Assembly (NCBI RefSeq): GCF_004023625.1
Contig: NZ_RPDJ01000017.1
Coordinates: 186,001 to 250,000 of the forward strand
Direction of reading: 5' to 3'
DNA from: Streptomyces cavernae
GTDB lineage: Bacteria; Actinomycetota; Actinomycetes; Streptomycetales; Streptomycetaceae
Length of the DNA stretch: 64,000 nucleotides
This document shows positions 1 to 8,899 of this stretch, piece after piece. A program made the position numbers and the translations under genes. The notes under the pieces are model-generated. The model saw only the letters and a list, made by a program, of their open reading frames with translations, did no database searches and was not told where the DNA came from. Each line of letters starts with the position of its first letter. The first letter of the stretch is position 1.

Positions 1-700
1 GCAGTTGCGGACGTATGTGCGTCTCGGGGAGCGCGGAGGTGGTGCGGACGACCGGTCGACCGTGGCGGCCGCCCTCCCGGCGGTCTGCTCGGGCGGCCGG
101 TGCGCGAAGGTGAGACATCGGGTCCTCGGATACGGGTGTGCGTCGTAGGCGTGGGGGCGCCCGCCGTGCGCGCGCCTTGGCGCGGCTGGGCGTGCGGCAG
201 CGCGTCGCCGGACGGCGGACCGAAGCACTCGGTCCTGGGTAGTCCGTCGGCCACTCACCGTAGTCGCCAGAGCATCATGTGCGATGGGCAGTTGCCAAAC
301 TCGGGCCGACGGCGTCCCGCTCTGGTATGAGCACTCGTACGACAGACCGATAAACCCTTCGGGCGCATGTTCCCGTGACCATCCGAACTGATCAGAGGCG
401 GTCACAATCGGGCAGGCGACGACATCCAGGCGGCCGGGAAGCGGGCCATCACGGCCCTCAAGGACTCACCCTTTTGCCTGCTTTTGATCACATGAGCAGT
501 ACGGCCCCAGGACTCCCCAGACCCCTCCGCAACGTCACGCGGCGTGGCGAGAACGGGTACCGTGCGGCGCGACTCCGCCGGGGAGATATCAGTCGTGAGT
601 TCGAAGGGCTGGCCGGTGCACGGAAGGGCGACGCGGTCCGAGGTCTGTCCGGCATGCGCGTGTCCGCTTGTCCGATCCGGTCACGCGTGCGGCGCTCGGT
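1..700. other. Left edge, no supported gene
   Basis: No convincing gene is seen here. An open frame from base 2 to about 148 on the plus strand could be the C-terminal end of a gene entering from the left (it starts QLRTYVRLGERGG and stops at TAG), but it has no recognisable domain. The short plus-strand frame at 100-330 has poor codon bias. Bases 300-640 are somewhat less GC-rich than coding DNA and may hold promoters, but I cannot place one. Confidence 0.4.
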
Positions 701-1246
701 TCACCCGAGGGACAACAGCATGCGCGCCTGTCCGACGGCCAGCACCGTGCCGGCGACGAAGAACAGCCCCTGCACGACCGCGGTGACCGGCATGCGCAGG
801 CGCGCGTGCACGAACGCCGACACCCCCAGCGCCAGGGGAACGAGCCAGACGAGCGCCTGCAACAGGAAGGCGGAGGCGTCGCCTTCCCGCAGGGGCGACG
901 ACCCGGGCGGCTCCGAGCGTGACATCCCAATCAGGAACATCACCAGGGCCACGCCCGCCAGGGCGAGCGCATCGGCCACGGCGAGCAGCAACGCGAGCGC
1001 CACGTCGGCCAGGCGGGAGGGCCTCCGGTCCGCGGAGTCGGCCTCGTCCGCCTCCGCTTGTAAGGACTCATCCGCGGACAGGGCTTCGTCCACGGACAAG
1101 GACTCATCCACGGACAGGGCCTCGTCCACGGACAAGGACTCATCGGCGGACAAGGCTTCGTCCACGGATGAGGGCTCGTCCCCGGACGAGCCCTCATCGC
1201 CGTGGCGCCCACCATCGCCCTCACGCATTCCCGTCGGCCGGTCCAC
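701..1246 (-). CDS. Small membrane protein with acidic N-terminal repeats
   Basis: Unrecognised membrane protein of 181 aa from a GTG start, or 175 aa from ATG at 1228; neither start has a strong ribosome binding site. Residues 15-65 are an acidic, disordered-looking tract with a six-residue period (variants of SVDEAL and SVDESL), encoded by an 18-bp tandem repeat around 1065-1170. Three or four hydrophobic segments follow: ALALLLAVADALALAGVAL, then two around ALVWLVPLALGVSAF and VVQGLFFVAGTVLAV. It lies 55 bp downstream of the amidase gene on the same strand and may be co-transcribed. The function is unknown. Confidence 0.6.
   Translation of the reverse strand: MDRPTGMREGDGGRHGDEGSSGDEPSSVDEALSADESLSVDEALSVDESLSVDEALSADESLQAEADEADSADRRPSRLADVALALLLAVADALALAGVALVMFLIGMSRSEPPGSSPLREGDASAFLLQALVWLVPLALGVSAFVHARLRMPVTAVVQGLFFVAGTVLAVGQARMLLSLG
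1065..1170. repeat. 18-bp in-frame tandem repeat
   Basis: Units of 18 bp of the type GACTCATCCACGGACAGG and close variants follow each other inside the small membrane protein gene and encode the six-residue acidic period. The units differ slightly from one another, consistent with an old minisatellite kept in frame. There are no unique spacers, so this is not a CRISPR array. Confidence 0.7.
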
Positions 1247-1301
1247 ACCACGACTGCACCACGGAAGACTCGATTCCGCGCCCGCCCGTCGCGAACGCGG
1301 C

Positions 1302-3530
1302 CTACCTCAGGTAGACCAGGCCGTCGGCGGTGACCGTGGGGCGGCCGCTGGTGCCCACGACCACGATCTTGACGGTGTGCTTCGCGCTGCCGGTCCAGGT
1401 CCTGGTCCAGATCGCGTCGCGGTACTTGGTCGTGGTCGACTTCAGGTCCACGGTGGTGACCTTCGTGCCGTCCACGTAGATGTGCGCCTGGCCGGACGTC
1501 GTGGCGCGCGAGACCACCAATGCGGCCGAGCGGCCGGTGAACGTCCAGGTGAGCGCGGCGTTCCTGGTGGTGCTGGTGTACGACTTGCCGCCCAGGTAGC
1601 TGCTGGAGGACTTGGCGGTCCAGGTGCCCGACCTGGTGGCGGAGGTCTCCTGGAGGATCACCGGAGTGCCCGCGACGGAGGCCGTGCCGGTGTTGCCCGC
1701 CAGGTCGTGGGCGGTCATCGCCCAGGTCGTCGCGGCGCCGGGCTTGGCTGTGTGGTTGGCGCTGGTGACGGTGGGTCCGTACGCCGCGGCGGTGGGCGCG
1801 GTGAGCCGTACCTCCTTGAGCGCGGCGTTGTCCGACGCCTTCCACTTCAGGGTGAGCGGGACGGCCGTGGTGTTCACCGTGCCGGTGCGCAGGGCGAGGT
1901 TCGGCCTGGTGGTGAAGGTGGGCGCGGTGGTGTCGGCCACGACGGTGGCGGCGGACGAGGTCACGGTCTTCCCGGACTGGTGCACGGCCCGCACGGCCAC
2001 CTGGTGCGTGCCCGGCTTGAGCGTCGCCTTGGCGGAGGTTGCGGTGCCCGCGGCGGTGGCCGTCGGCTGCCCGTCGACCAGCACCTCGTAGCGCGCGACG
2101 AGCGGGGCCGGGGTCGTGGCCGACCAGTTCACGGTGATGCCGGCCTTCGTGTAGTAGGTCGAACCGGACCGGCCCGCGCCGGTGACGGACTTCAGGGTGA
2201 GGCCGGTGACCGGGCCGCCCGCCCAGCTGCGGATCGTTGGCAGCCGGTCGTAGAGGGCGTCACCCGGGCACTGGGTGTTGAATCCGTCGCGGTGGCCCGA
2301 GACGGCCTGGAAGCTCAGCTTCGTGCCCTTGGTCCAGGACTTGCCGAAGTAGTTCTTCGCGTCCGCGCCGGCGGTGAGGGTGGCGGAGCCCCCCGGGTCG
2401 ACCCCGTACTGCCCCAGTTTCCATGCGGCGATCCGGGCCACCGAGGTCATCGCCGGTGTCGACGGGGCGGTGGTGGTGTAGTTGCCCAGGACGGAGATTC
2501 CGGTGGACTCGGCGTTGAAGCCGTAGGTGTGGGCGCCCATCACCGGCAGGTCCACGCCGCCCTTGCGTCCCTCGTAGACGGTGCCGCACTTGTCGACGAG
2601 GAAGTTGTAGCCGATGTCCTTCCAGCCCAACTGCTGCACGTGGTAGGCGTAAATGCCACGGATGACGGCCGGTGCCTGCTCACAGGTGTAGTCGTTGGAC
2701 GCCGCCGTGTGGTGGACGAACGCCGCCTTGATCTTCCCGCCGGGCAGGTAACCGGGCTCCTCGGGGCTGATCGACTCGTCCGCGCCCCAGCCCGCCCGCG
2801 AGGTGATCGGCGGCCGCGGTGCCATGGACCGCTGGGCCGACGGCACACCCGCCGAGGAGGACGGCGAAGCCGAGGACGAGGGCGGCGTGCTGGGCGTGGC
2901 ACTCCCGGACGACGACAGGGAGGCAGACGCGGAGTCGGACGGCTCGACAGGCGCCGAGGGGGTCGTGGAGGCCGCCGGTGCGGAGGAGGCCGGTGACTGG
3001 GTCGAGGTCGGGGCGTCGGACGCGTACGCCGCGGGGTCCATGTCCGATCCCCCGCCGGCGCCCGGATCGATCATGTCCAGCCGCAGTCCCTCGGGCAGCC
3101 GTGCGGACTTCCTGCCGTCCACCCGGACCTCCACCCCGTCGGACGGGCCCACCCACGCGGGTTCCGTGCCGCCGCGCGCCGCGCCCTGTTCGCCCCGTCC
3201 GCTGTCGCCGTCCAACTCCAGCCAGCCGGACCACTCGCCGGTCCCGGCGTCCCGGGTGCGGACCTCCACCGTGCCGGCCACCTGGGCGGACGGGTCCGCC
3301 CAGGTGACACCGAGCAGACTGAACCGCCGGGTGTCGCGTTTGCCGAGCCGGGCTGACGAGCCGTCACCGGCCGTCTTCAACGGGGCCGTCCGGGCCTTGC
3401 TCCGGACCGGTCCGGGCTTTCCGTCGGCCCGCGCTCCGGTCGCGGTCTCTCCGGTCACCCCCTGCACGACCAGGACTCCGGAGACCCCCGCGGCCACCAC
3501 CGCGGCGGCTCCCCACCAACGACGTCTCAT
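1302..3530 (-). CDS. Secreted N-acetylmuramoyl-L-alanine amidase, PGRP type
   Basis: A 742-aa secreted cell-wall hydrolase expected to cleave the amide bond between N-acetylmuramic acid and the stem peptide. Residues 1-30 form an export signal (MRRRWW, then a hydrophobic stretch). Residues 30-165 resemble the N-terminal region of Streptomyces PGRP amidases. Residues 165-235 are a Ser/Pro/Thr/Ala-rich linker. The amidase_2/PGRP domain spans about 240-435, with RAGWGADE, FVHHTAASNDY, GYNFLVDKCGTVYEGR and GHRDGFNTQCPGD; the paired His and the late His and Cys fit the zinc site of this family. The C-terminal 300 residues look like Ig-like or beta-sandwich modules. Its ATG overlaps the stop of the upstream gene as ATGA. 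A purine-rich site (GGGGGAAAGG) lies about 12 bases upstream, rather far. Confidence 0.9.
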   Translation of the reverse strand: MRRRWWGAAAVVAAGVSGVLVVQGVTGETATGARADGKPGPVRSKARTAPLKTAGDGSSARLGKRDTRRFSLLGVTWADPSAQVAGTVEVRTRDAGTGEWSGWLELDGDSGRGEQGAARGGTEPAWVGPSDGVEVRVDGRKSARLPEGLRLDMIDPGAGGGSDMDPAAYASDAPTSTQSPASSAPAASTTPSAPVEPSDSASASLSSSGSATPSTPPSSSASPSSSAGVPSAQRSMAPRPPITSRAGWGADESISPEEPGYLPGGKIKAAFVHHTAASNDYTCEQAPAVIRGIYAYHVQQLGWKDIGYNFLVDKCGTVYEGRKGGVDLPVMGAHTYGFNAESTGISVLGNYTTTAPSTPAMTSVARIAAWKLGQYGVDPGGSATLTAGADAKNYFGKSWTKGTKLSFQAVSGHRDGFNTQCPGDALYDRLPTIRSWAGGPVTGLTLKSVTGAGRSGSTYYTKAGITVNWSATTPAPLVARYEVLVDGQPTATAAGTATSAKATLKPGTHQVAVRAVHQSGKTVTSSAATVVADTTAPTFTTRPNLALRTGTVNTTAVPLTLKWKASDNAALKEVRLTAPTAAAYGPTVTSANHTAKPGAATTWAMTAHDLAGNTGTASVAGTPVILQETSATRSGTWTAKSSSSYLGGKSYTSTTRNAALTWTFTGRSAALVVSRATTSGQAHIYVDGTKVTTVDLKSTTTKYRDAIWTRTWTGSAKHTVKIVVVGTSGRPTVTADGLVYLR

Positions 3531-4570
3531 ACGACCCGCACACCTTTCCCCCGTAGACAGGGTGTTTGAAGAACACAGGGCAGATGCATAACACCTGCCC
3601 CACCGGTGACACCGGCGCAGACAGTTTGCTGTGTTCTCACCCGAGTGCGGACCCCGGCCCCGGACCGGACGGTGAAGGCCGCGGTGCGGACGGTCCCTTC
3701 GTGCTTGAAGTCGAGGAACAGGCGGTACGTGCCGCTGCTGGGCGCGGTCGCGGTGAAGGAGATGCCGGGGCCGGGCTCGGTCTTCCCGTCGCCGGGTTCG
3801 CCGCCCGGGTGGACGTGGAGGTAGGCGAGGTCGCCGGAGCGCAGTGCGACGAGGTGGCCGTAGGCGCCGAGGTAGGGCTGGAGGTCGGTGACGGGCTTGC
3901 CGTCCCGGGAGACGGTGAGCTTCAGTTCGCCGGCCCTGCCCGGGCGCAGGCCGCCGGTCAGCCGGACCTGATAGCCGTCGACGGTGGCGGTGCTGTTCGG
4001 CGCGGGGACGTCCCTCGGCTCGTAGTCGCCGGAGACCGCCAGGTCGGCGCCGAGGGTGAGGTTCTCGGCCCCCTTCCGCGCCGGGGTGAAGTCGGCGAAG
4101 ACGCGGTAGCCGCCGGCGCGGGGCAGGTCGACAGGGGTGCTCCAGGTGCCGTCGGCGGCACGGGTGGGGTGCAGATGGCGATAGGTCGTCAGATCGCGTG
4201 AGGCGAGGATGAGGTGGAGTTCCTTGTCGTGTTCGCGCTGGTACGCGGTGACGGCGCGGCCGTCCGCGTCCCGGATGGCGAAGCGGAGGTCGGCGCGCTG
4301 TCCGGCCGTGACACGGGGTGTCCTGAGGTCGAGGGTGTAGCCCTGCTCGGAGATCTGCAGTCCGCCGGCGGCCGGGGCGGCCGACTCGTGCTCGGCGTGG
4401 CCTCCTCCTCCCTCCGGCGCCGGTGTGCGGGACGCCTCGCCGTGACCGGTGTGGCGCGGGGACGCGCTGTCCGCGACGACGGGGTCGATGCCCTGCCCCA
4501 CGCCGTACGCGGTACCGAACGTCGCGGCGAGCGTGGCGGCGAATGCGGTGATCTTCAGTGCGGTTTTCAT
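3527..4570 (-). CDS. Secreted copper-locus protein with HLHP/HVHP motifs
   Basis: A 347-aa exported protein divergent from copZ-copA across the CsoR boxes, so probably part of the copper response. Residues 1-35 are a signal sequence, followed by a His-rich linker (HTGHGEA, GGHAEHES). Two related beta-rich repeats follow, one containing LASRDLTTYRHLHP (about residues 125-140) and the other VALRSGDLAYLHVHP (about 235-250); the His motifs could bind metal. ATG at 4570 has a good site (GGGAGAAGG). After about residue 302 (AAFTVRSGAG) the 45-residue tail is Arg/Cys/Val-rich and looks like read-through of intergenic DNA up to the ATGA overlap with the amidase gene, so the original stop may be lost. 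The biochemical role is unproven. Confidence 0.75.
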   Translation of the reverse strand: MKTALKITAFAATLAATFGTAYGVGQGIDPVVADSASPRHTGHGEASRTPAPEGGGGHAEHESAAPAAGGLQISEQGYTLDLRTPRVTAGQRADLRFAIRDADGRAVTAYQREHDKELHLILASRDLTTYRHLHPTRAADGTWSTPVDLPRAGGYRVFADFTPARKGAENLTLGADLAVSGDYEPRDVPAPNSTATVDGYQVRLTGGLRPGRAGELKLTVSRDGKPVTDLQPYLGAYGHLVALRSGDLAYLHVHPGGEPGDGKTEPGPGISFTATAPSSGTYRLFLDFKHEGTVRTAAFTVRSGAGVRTRVRTQQTVCAGVTGGAGVMHLPCVLQTPCLRGKGVRVV

Positions 4571-4630
4571 GGCCTTCTCCCTTGACGCGGGGCCCTCAGG
4601 TCTGGATTCAGGACCTCAATGCTGTTCACC

Positions 4631-4647
4631 ATACCCCCAGGGGGTAT
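4631..4647. promoter_or_regulatory. CsoR copper operator 1
   Basis: Perfect 17-bp palindrome ATACCCCCAGGGGGTAT in the divergent region. It matches the known CsoR operator class (TACCCC...GGGGTA) bound by the copper-sensing repressor and released with Cu(I). It lies 60 bp upstream of the minus-strand secreted protein start. No csoR gene is present in the window. Confidence 0.9.
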
Positions 4648-4678
4648 GGAGTCAAGGCATCGACCGGCTTGCATCTTG

Positions 4679-4693
4679 TACCCCCAGGGGGTA
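4679..4693. promoter_or_regulatory. CsoR copper operator 2
   Basis: Second CsoR-type palindrome, TACCCCCAGGGGGTA, centred 47 bp from the first and 84 bp before the copZ start. It probably controls copZ-copA. Together the two boxes suggest separate repression of each divergent promoter. Confidence 0.9.
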
Positions 4694-4776
4694 TACATGG
4701 GACCCGAGCCGGATACCCCCACTCGGTACCCGGCGGATTACCACGACCGTCCAGACGGACTCTCCAGGAGGAACCC

Positions 4777-5073
4777 GTGTCTTCGTCTTGCTGCTCCACC
4801 GACGGCACCTGCTCGTCCGGCACCACCGCCTCCACCACTGCCGAGGCCGCGGCCACCGGGAGCGTCACCACGACCTACGCCGTCTCCGGCATGACCTGCG
4901 GCCACTGCAAGAGCACGCTCAGCAAGGTCATCGGCGAGCTGGACGGCGTGACCGAGGTCGACGTCGACCTCGCCACCGGCCGGGTCACCGTCACCAGCGC
5001 CACCGAGCCGGACGACGCGACGGTCGCCCACGTCGTCGACGAGGCCGGTTACGAGCTGACCGGACGGGCCTGA
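4777..5073 (+). CDS. copZ: CopZ-type copper chaperone (HMA domain)
   Basis: A 98-aa Cu(I) chaperone expected to hand copper to the ATPase encoded next. The start is GTG at 4777, chosen for the strong AGGAGGAA site at 4766-4773; the frame runs further upstream but crosses the CsoR boxes. The N-terminal 28 residues are Ser/Cys-rich (SSSCCSTDGTCSSG) and may add metal-binding cysteines. The heavy-metal-associated fold occupies about residues 30-98, with the ligand loop GMTCGHC and the family ending DEAGYELTG. It lies 76 bp upstream of copA, controlled by operator 2. Confidence 0.93.
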   Translation: MSSSCCSTDGTCSSGTTASTTAEAAATGSVTTTYAVSGMTCGHCKSTLSKVIGELDGVTEVDVDLATGRVTVTSATEPDDATVAHVVDEAGYELTGRA

Positions 5074-5149
5074 CCCGCACCCCCCGAACCGCCGGGACCC
5101 GGGCCCCGCCGCCCGGGTCCCGGCCACCCACCTCGTACGAGGAGCAGCC

Positions 5150-7417
5150 ATGACCACCACCACGAACGGCACCGCCGCCACCGAGGTAGAGCTCGCCATC
5201 GGCGGCATGACCTGCGCCTCGTGCGCGGCCCGCATCGAGAAGAAGCTCAACCGCATGGACGGTGTCACCGCCACCGTCAACTACGCCACCGAGAAGGCCA
5301 AGGTCAGCTTCGCCGATGACGTCTCCGTCCAGGACCTGATCGCCACCGTCGAGGCGACCGGGTACACCGCGCACGAACCCGCGCCCCCGCGCGACGAGTC
5401 GGAGGGCGGCGCCAAGGCGGCGGAGGCCGACGACGAACTGCGGCCGCTGCGGCAGCGGTTGATCACCGCCGTGGCGCTGGCCCTGCCCGTCATCGCCATG
5501 GCCATGGTTCCGGCATGGCAGTTCGAGTACTGGCAGTGGCTGTCGCTGACGCTGGCGGCGCCCGTCGTGACGTACGCCGCCTGGCCCTTCCACAAGGCGG
5601 CGTTCACCAACGCCCGGCACGGCGCGGCCACCATGGACACCCTCATCTCGGTGGGCACCTCGGCCGCCTTCCTGTGGTCGCTGTGGGCGCTGTTCTTCGG
5701 CACCGCGGGCACACCCGGCATGACCCACCCGTTCGAGCTCACGATCGCCAGAAGTGACGGCGCCGGGAACATCTACCTGGAGGCCGCCGCCGGTGTCACC
5801 GCCTTCATCCTGGCCGGCCGGTACTTCGAGGCCCGCTCCAAGCGCAAGGCGGGCGCGGCCCTCAAGGCTTTGCTGGAACTGGGCGCCAAGGACGTCACCG
5901 TGCTGCGCGGCGACGGGCGCGAACAGACCATCCCCACAGCCGAGTTGCAGGTCGGCGACCGCTTCCTCGTACGTCCCGGCGAGAAGATCGCCACGGACGG
6001 GACGGTCGTCGAGGGAACCTCCGCCGTGGACGCCTCGATGCTGACCGGTGAGTCCGTCCCCGTGGAGGTGGCAGCCGGCGACTCGGTCACCGGGGCGACG
6101 ATCAACGCGGGCGGCCGTCTGGTCGTCGAGGCGACCCGGGTCGGCGCCGACACCCAACTCGCGCGGATGGCCAAGCTGGTCGAGGACGCGCAGAACGGCA
6201 AGGCCGCCGCACAACGCCTCGCGGACAGGATCTCCGCCGTCTTCGTACCCGTCGTGATCGCCCTCGCGCTGGGCACCCTGGGCTTCTGGCTCGGCAACGG
6301 CTCCGGGCTGACGGCCGCGTTCACCGCCGCCGTCGCCGTACTGATCATCGCCTGCCCCTGCGCCCTCGGGCTGGCCACCCCCACCGCCCTGATGGTCGGC
6401 ACCGGCCGCGGCGCCCAGCTCGGCATCCTCATCAAGGGCCCGGAGGTCCTGGAGTCCACCCGCAAGGTCGACACCATCGTCCTCGACAAGACCGGCACCG
6501 TGACGACCGGCCGGATGACCTTGCTGGCCGTGCACACCGCCGAGAACACCGACGAGCCCGAAGTCCTCCGGTTGGCGGGGGCGCTGGAGCACTCCTCCGA
6601 GCACCCCATCGCCCGCGCCGTCGCCGACGGGGCACTCAGGAAGCTCGGGGCACTGCCCACGCCCGAGGACTTCGCCAACGTTCCCGGCCTCGGTGTGCAG
6701 GGCATCGTCGACGGTCACGCCGTGCTCGTCGGCCGGGAGCGGCTGCTGGCCGAGTGGGCCATGGATCTGCCGGAGGGCCTTCGGCGGGCCAAGGCCGAAG
6801 CCGAGACCGCCGGCCGTACCGCCATCGCGGTCGCCTGGGACGGCGAGGCGCGGGCCGTCCTCGAGGTCGCCGACGCGGTGAAGGACACCAGCGCGGAGGC
6901 GATCACCCGGCTGCGGGCGCTGGGTCTGACGCCGATCCTGCTGACCGGCGACAACAAGGCGGTGGCCGAGGCGGTCGCCCGCGAGGTCGGCATCGACGCC
7001 TCGGACGTCATCGCCGAAGTCCTCCCGCAGGACAAGGTCGACGTGGTCAAGCGGCTCCAGGACGAGGGGCGTTCCGTCGCCATGGTCGGGGACGGGGTCA
7101 ACGACGCCGCCGCCCTGGCCCAGGCCGACCTCGGCCTCGCCATGGGCACCGGCACCGACGCCGCCATCGAGGCCGGCGACCTGACGCTCGTACGGGGCGA
7201 CCTGAGGGCCGCGGCGGACGCCATCCGCCTCGCCCGCAAGACCCTCGGCACCATCCGGTCCAACCTGTTCTGGGCGTTCGCCTACAACGTGGCCGCCCTG
7301 CCGCTCGCCGCGGCCGGGCTGCTCAACCCGATGATCGCGGGAGCGGCCATGGCCTTCTCCTCGGTCTTCGTCGTCGGCAACTCCCTGCGGCTGCGCTCCT
7401 TCCGCGCCACCGGCTGA
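5150..7417 (+). CDS. copA: Copper-exporting P1B-type ATPase
   Basis: A 755-aa membrane ATPase that pumps Cu(I) out of the cytoplasm. An N-terminal HMA domain (GGMTCASC near residue 23) is followed by the transmembrane core, the actuator motif with LTGESVPV (about 300), the copper-transport motif CPC in IIACPCALGLATPT (about 400), the phosphorylated Asp in DKTGT (about 445), HP in SSEHPIARAV (about 485), and GDGVNDAAAL in the hinge (about 650). All motifs of the Cu(I) subgroup are present and the length is normal. A loop of about 30 residues between early membrane helices (FFGTAGTPGMTHPFELTIA) is longer than in many homologues. The start follows GAGGAG. A strong hairpin terminator ends the operon. 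Confidence 0.97.
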   Translation: MTTTTNGTAATEVELAIGGMTCASCAARIEKKLNRMDGVTATVNYATEKAKVSFADDVSVQDLIATVEATGYTAHEPAPPRDESEGGAKAAEADDELRPLRQRLITAVALALPVIAMAMVPAWQFEYWQWLSLTLAAPVVTYAAWPFHKAAFTNARHGAATMDTLISVGTSAAFLWSLWALFFGTAGTPGMTHPFELTIARSDGAGNIYLEAAAGVTAFILAGRYFEARSKRKAGAALKALLELGAKDVTVLRGDGREQTIPTAELQVGDRFLVRPGEKIATDGTVVEGTSAVDASMLTGESVPVEVAAGDSVTGATINAGGRLVVEATRVGADTQLARMAKLVEDAQNGKAAAQRLADRISAVFVPVVIALALGTLGFWLGNGSGLTAAFTAAVAVLIIACPCALGLATPTALMVGTGRGAQLGILIKGPEVLESTRKVDTIVLDKTGTVTTGRMTLLAVHTAENTDEPEVLRLAGALEHSSEHPIARAVADGALRKLGALPTPEDFANVPGLGVQGIVDGHAVLVGRERLLAEWAMDLPEGLRRAKAEAETAGRTAIAVAWDGEARAVLEVADAVKDTSAEAITRLRALGLTPILLTGDNKAVAEAVAREVGIDASDVIAEVLPQDKVDVVKRLQDEGRSVAMVGDGVNDAAALAQADLGLAMGTGTDAAIEAGDLTLVRGDLRAAADAIRLARKTLGTIRSNLFWAFAYNVAALPLAAAGLLNPMIAGAAMAFSSVFVVGNSLRLRSFRATG

Positions 7418-7437
7418 ACCACCCGCTCAGCCACCCA

Positions 7438-7465
7438 CCGGGGCGGACCCACCGGTCCGCCCCGG
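7438..7465. terminator. Bidirectional terminator between copA and the LCP gene
   Basis: Perfect 12-bp GC stem, CCGGGGCGGACC then GGTCCGCCCCGG, with a CACC loop, between two convergent genes. The symmetry suits termination from both sides, although no U tract follows, as is common in Streptomyces. Confidence 0.85.
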
Positions 7466-7517
7466 CTGCGTGCCGCCGGGCCTGGTCGGCCGGTCGCCGG
7501 ATCAGCCCGTCCCCGGA

Positions 7518-8615
7518 TCAGCCGGTCGCCGGGGGCTTGCGCACCGATTCCGGGATCTCGGAGTCGGTGCGGATCGCCTCCCACAAGTCGGCCGCCTGCG
7601 GCTCGGCGGCCACGACCCGGTTCGGGTCGGTCTTGTCGTACTCGACCGGGAGCATGATCGTGTCCATGCTCGACGGGTCGATGCCTTGCATGCTCTGCCC
7701 GAACTCGGCCAGAGCCGTGAGCGAGGCGAGAGTGGAGTCGGTGGTGAGCGCCTCGGTGAGCTCGTCGGCGATCCGGTAGGTCTTCGTGGGGCTGCCGAGC
7801 AGGTCCTGCTTCTTGATCTCGGAGAGCAGGGCGACCAGGAACTGCTGCTGGCGGCCGATGCGGCCGAGGTCGCTTCCGTCGCCGATGCCCTTGCGGGCCC
7901 GGACGAAGGCGAGCGACTCGGTGCCGTTCAGCCGGTTGGGGCCCGCCTGGAGATCGAGTCCGGCCGACGAGTCCCGGACGGGCTCGTCGACGGTGACCGT
8001 CACTCCGCCGATCGCGTCGACGATGTCCTTGAAACCGGCGAAGTCCACCTCGATCAGATGGTCGACCCGGACATCGCTCATCTGCTCGACGGTCTTCGCC
8101 GTACAGGCCGGCCCGAACTCGGCGTAGACCGAGTTGAACATCGTCCGTTCCCGGCCGGGGGCCACCGTCCCGTCGTCCCGCGTGCACTCGGGGCGGGTGA
8201 CGAGCGTGTCGCGCGGGATGCTCACCGCGACCGCCTCGGTCCGCCCCCCGGTTATGTGCACCAGCAACGTGGTGTCGGAACGCGCGCCGCTCACCGCGGC
8301 CCCGTCGAGGGCCGCGTTGTCGCCGGCCCGGGTGTCCGAGCCGAGGACGAGCAGGTTCATGGCGTCCCCGGCCGCCTCCTCCCGCTTTGGCCGGTTCTTC
8401 TCGTCGCCCAGCGCCCGGTCCAGGTCGACCGCGCGGTCCTCCAGGTTGGAGTCGAGGCCCTCGTACAGCCACCAGGCCGTCCCACCACCGGCCAGCACCG
8501 CCGCCACCAGCCCCAACAGGATGCCCCGGCGCATCCGCCGCCCACGGGAAGGGGCCTTCCGACGCTGCTGCCTGCGGGCCCGGCGCCCGCCGACAGGGGA
8601 GTGAGCGTGGCTCAT
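7518..8615 (-). CDS. LCP-family (LytR-CpsA-Psr) cell-wall glycopolymer ligase
   Basis: Membrane-anchored enzyme of 365 aa. LCP proteins transfer undecaprenyl-linked glycopolymers onto peptidoglycan or, in some cases, act in exopolysaccharide attachment. A basic cytoplasmic tail (RRARRQQRRK) precedes one membrane helix (GILLGLVAAVLAGGGTAWWLY), then the extracellular LCP domain with LVLGSDTRAGD, ARSDTTLLVHI, SIPRDTLV, and the later FVRARKG and GRIGRQQQFL; these supply the conserved Asp and Arg residues that bind the lipid pyrophosphate. ATG at 8615 is preferred because GGAG precedes it; an in-frame GTG at 8717 lacks such a site. It is divergent from the UDP-sugar dehydrogenase gene, suggesting it attaches the polymer made by the next two genes. 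Confidence 0.92.
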   Translation of the reverse strand: MSHAHSPVGGRRARRQQRRKAPSRGRRMRRGILLGLVAAVLAGGGTAWWLYEGLDSNLEDRAVDLDRALGDEKNRPKREEAAGDAMNLLVLGSDTRAGDNAALDGAAVSGARSDTTLLVHITGGRTEAVAVSIPRDTLVTRPECTRDDGTVAPGRERTMFNSVYAEFGPACTAKTVEQMSDVRVDHLIEVDFAGFKDIVDAIGGVTVTVDEPVRDSSAGLDLQAGPNRLNGTESLAFVRARKGIGDGSDLGRIGRQQQFLVALLSEIKKQDLLGSPTKTYRIADELTEALTTDSTLASLTALAEFGQSMQGIDPSSMDTIMLPVEYDKTDPNRVVAAEPQAADLWEAIRTDSEIPESVRKPPATG

Positions 8616-8899
8616 TTCGCTCCGGTTCTCCGTCGTTCTTCGGATGACGTCACCTTCGGTTTCGCAGTCGATGCGTAGAGCACCGAGGCGCGGGGAAGGG
8701 GGGATTGATTGAGACACAGAAGGCCCACCAATGGTTGTACGCCTTGTGGGTGACGAGAGGCACTTCCCGGAACTGGTATCACTCCTGTGAAGTTCTTGTT
8801 AGCATCCTCACTCTTGTCCAGTTTTTGAGAACTCAAGTTCGGACCCGCAGGCGGCCGAGGCTGTCGGGCCGGGGTCCGGACTGGGGTGGGGAAGGTCTC
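8616..8899. promoter_or_regulatory. Divergent promoter region of polysaccharide genes
   Basis: 284 bp between the LCP start (minus) and the UDP-sugar dehydrogenase start (plus), less GC-rich at 8735-8840. It contains a 12-bp palindrome TTGAGAACTCAA at 8825-8836, a possible operator. No clear -10/-35 pair could be fixed with confidence. Confidence 0.45.

Noticed and set aside
100..330. 76-aa plus-strand frame near the left edge
   Set aside because: No ribosome binding site, poor codon pattern and no recognisable motif.
375..2996. Long plus-strand frame opposite the amidase gene
   Set aside because: Antisense shadow of a high-GC gene: Arg/Gly-rich translation without domains, while the minus strand encodes a clear PGRP amidase.
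8616..8717. Extended N-terminus of the LCP protein from GTG 8717
   Set aside because: No ribosome binding site before 8717, whereas ATG 8615 has GGAG; the extra 34 residues show no family resemblance.
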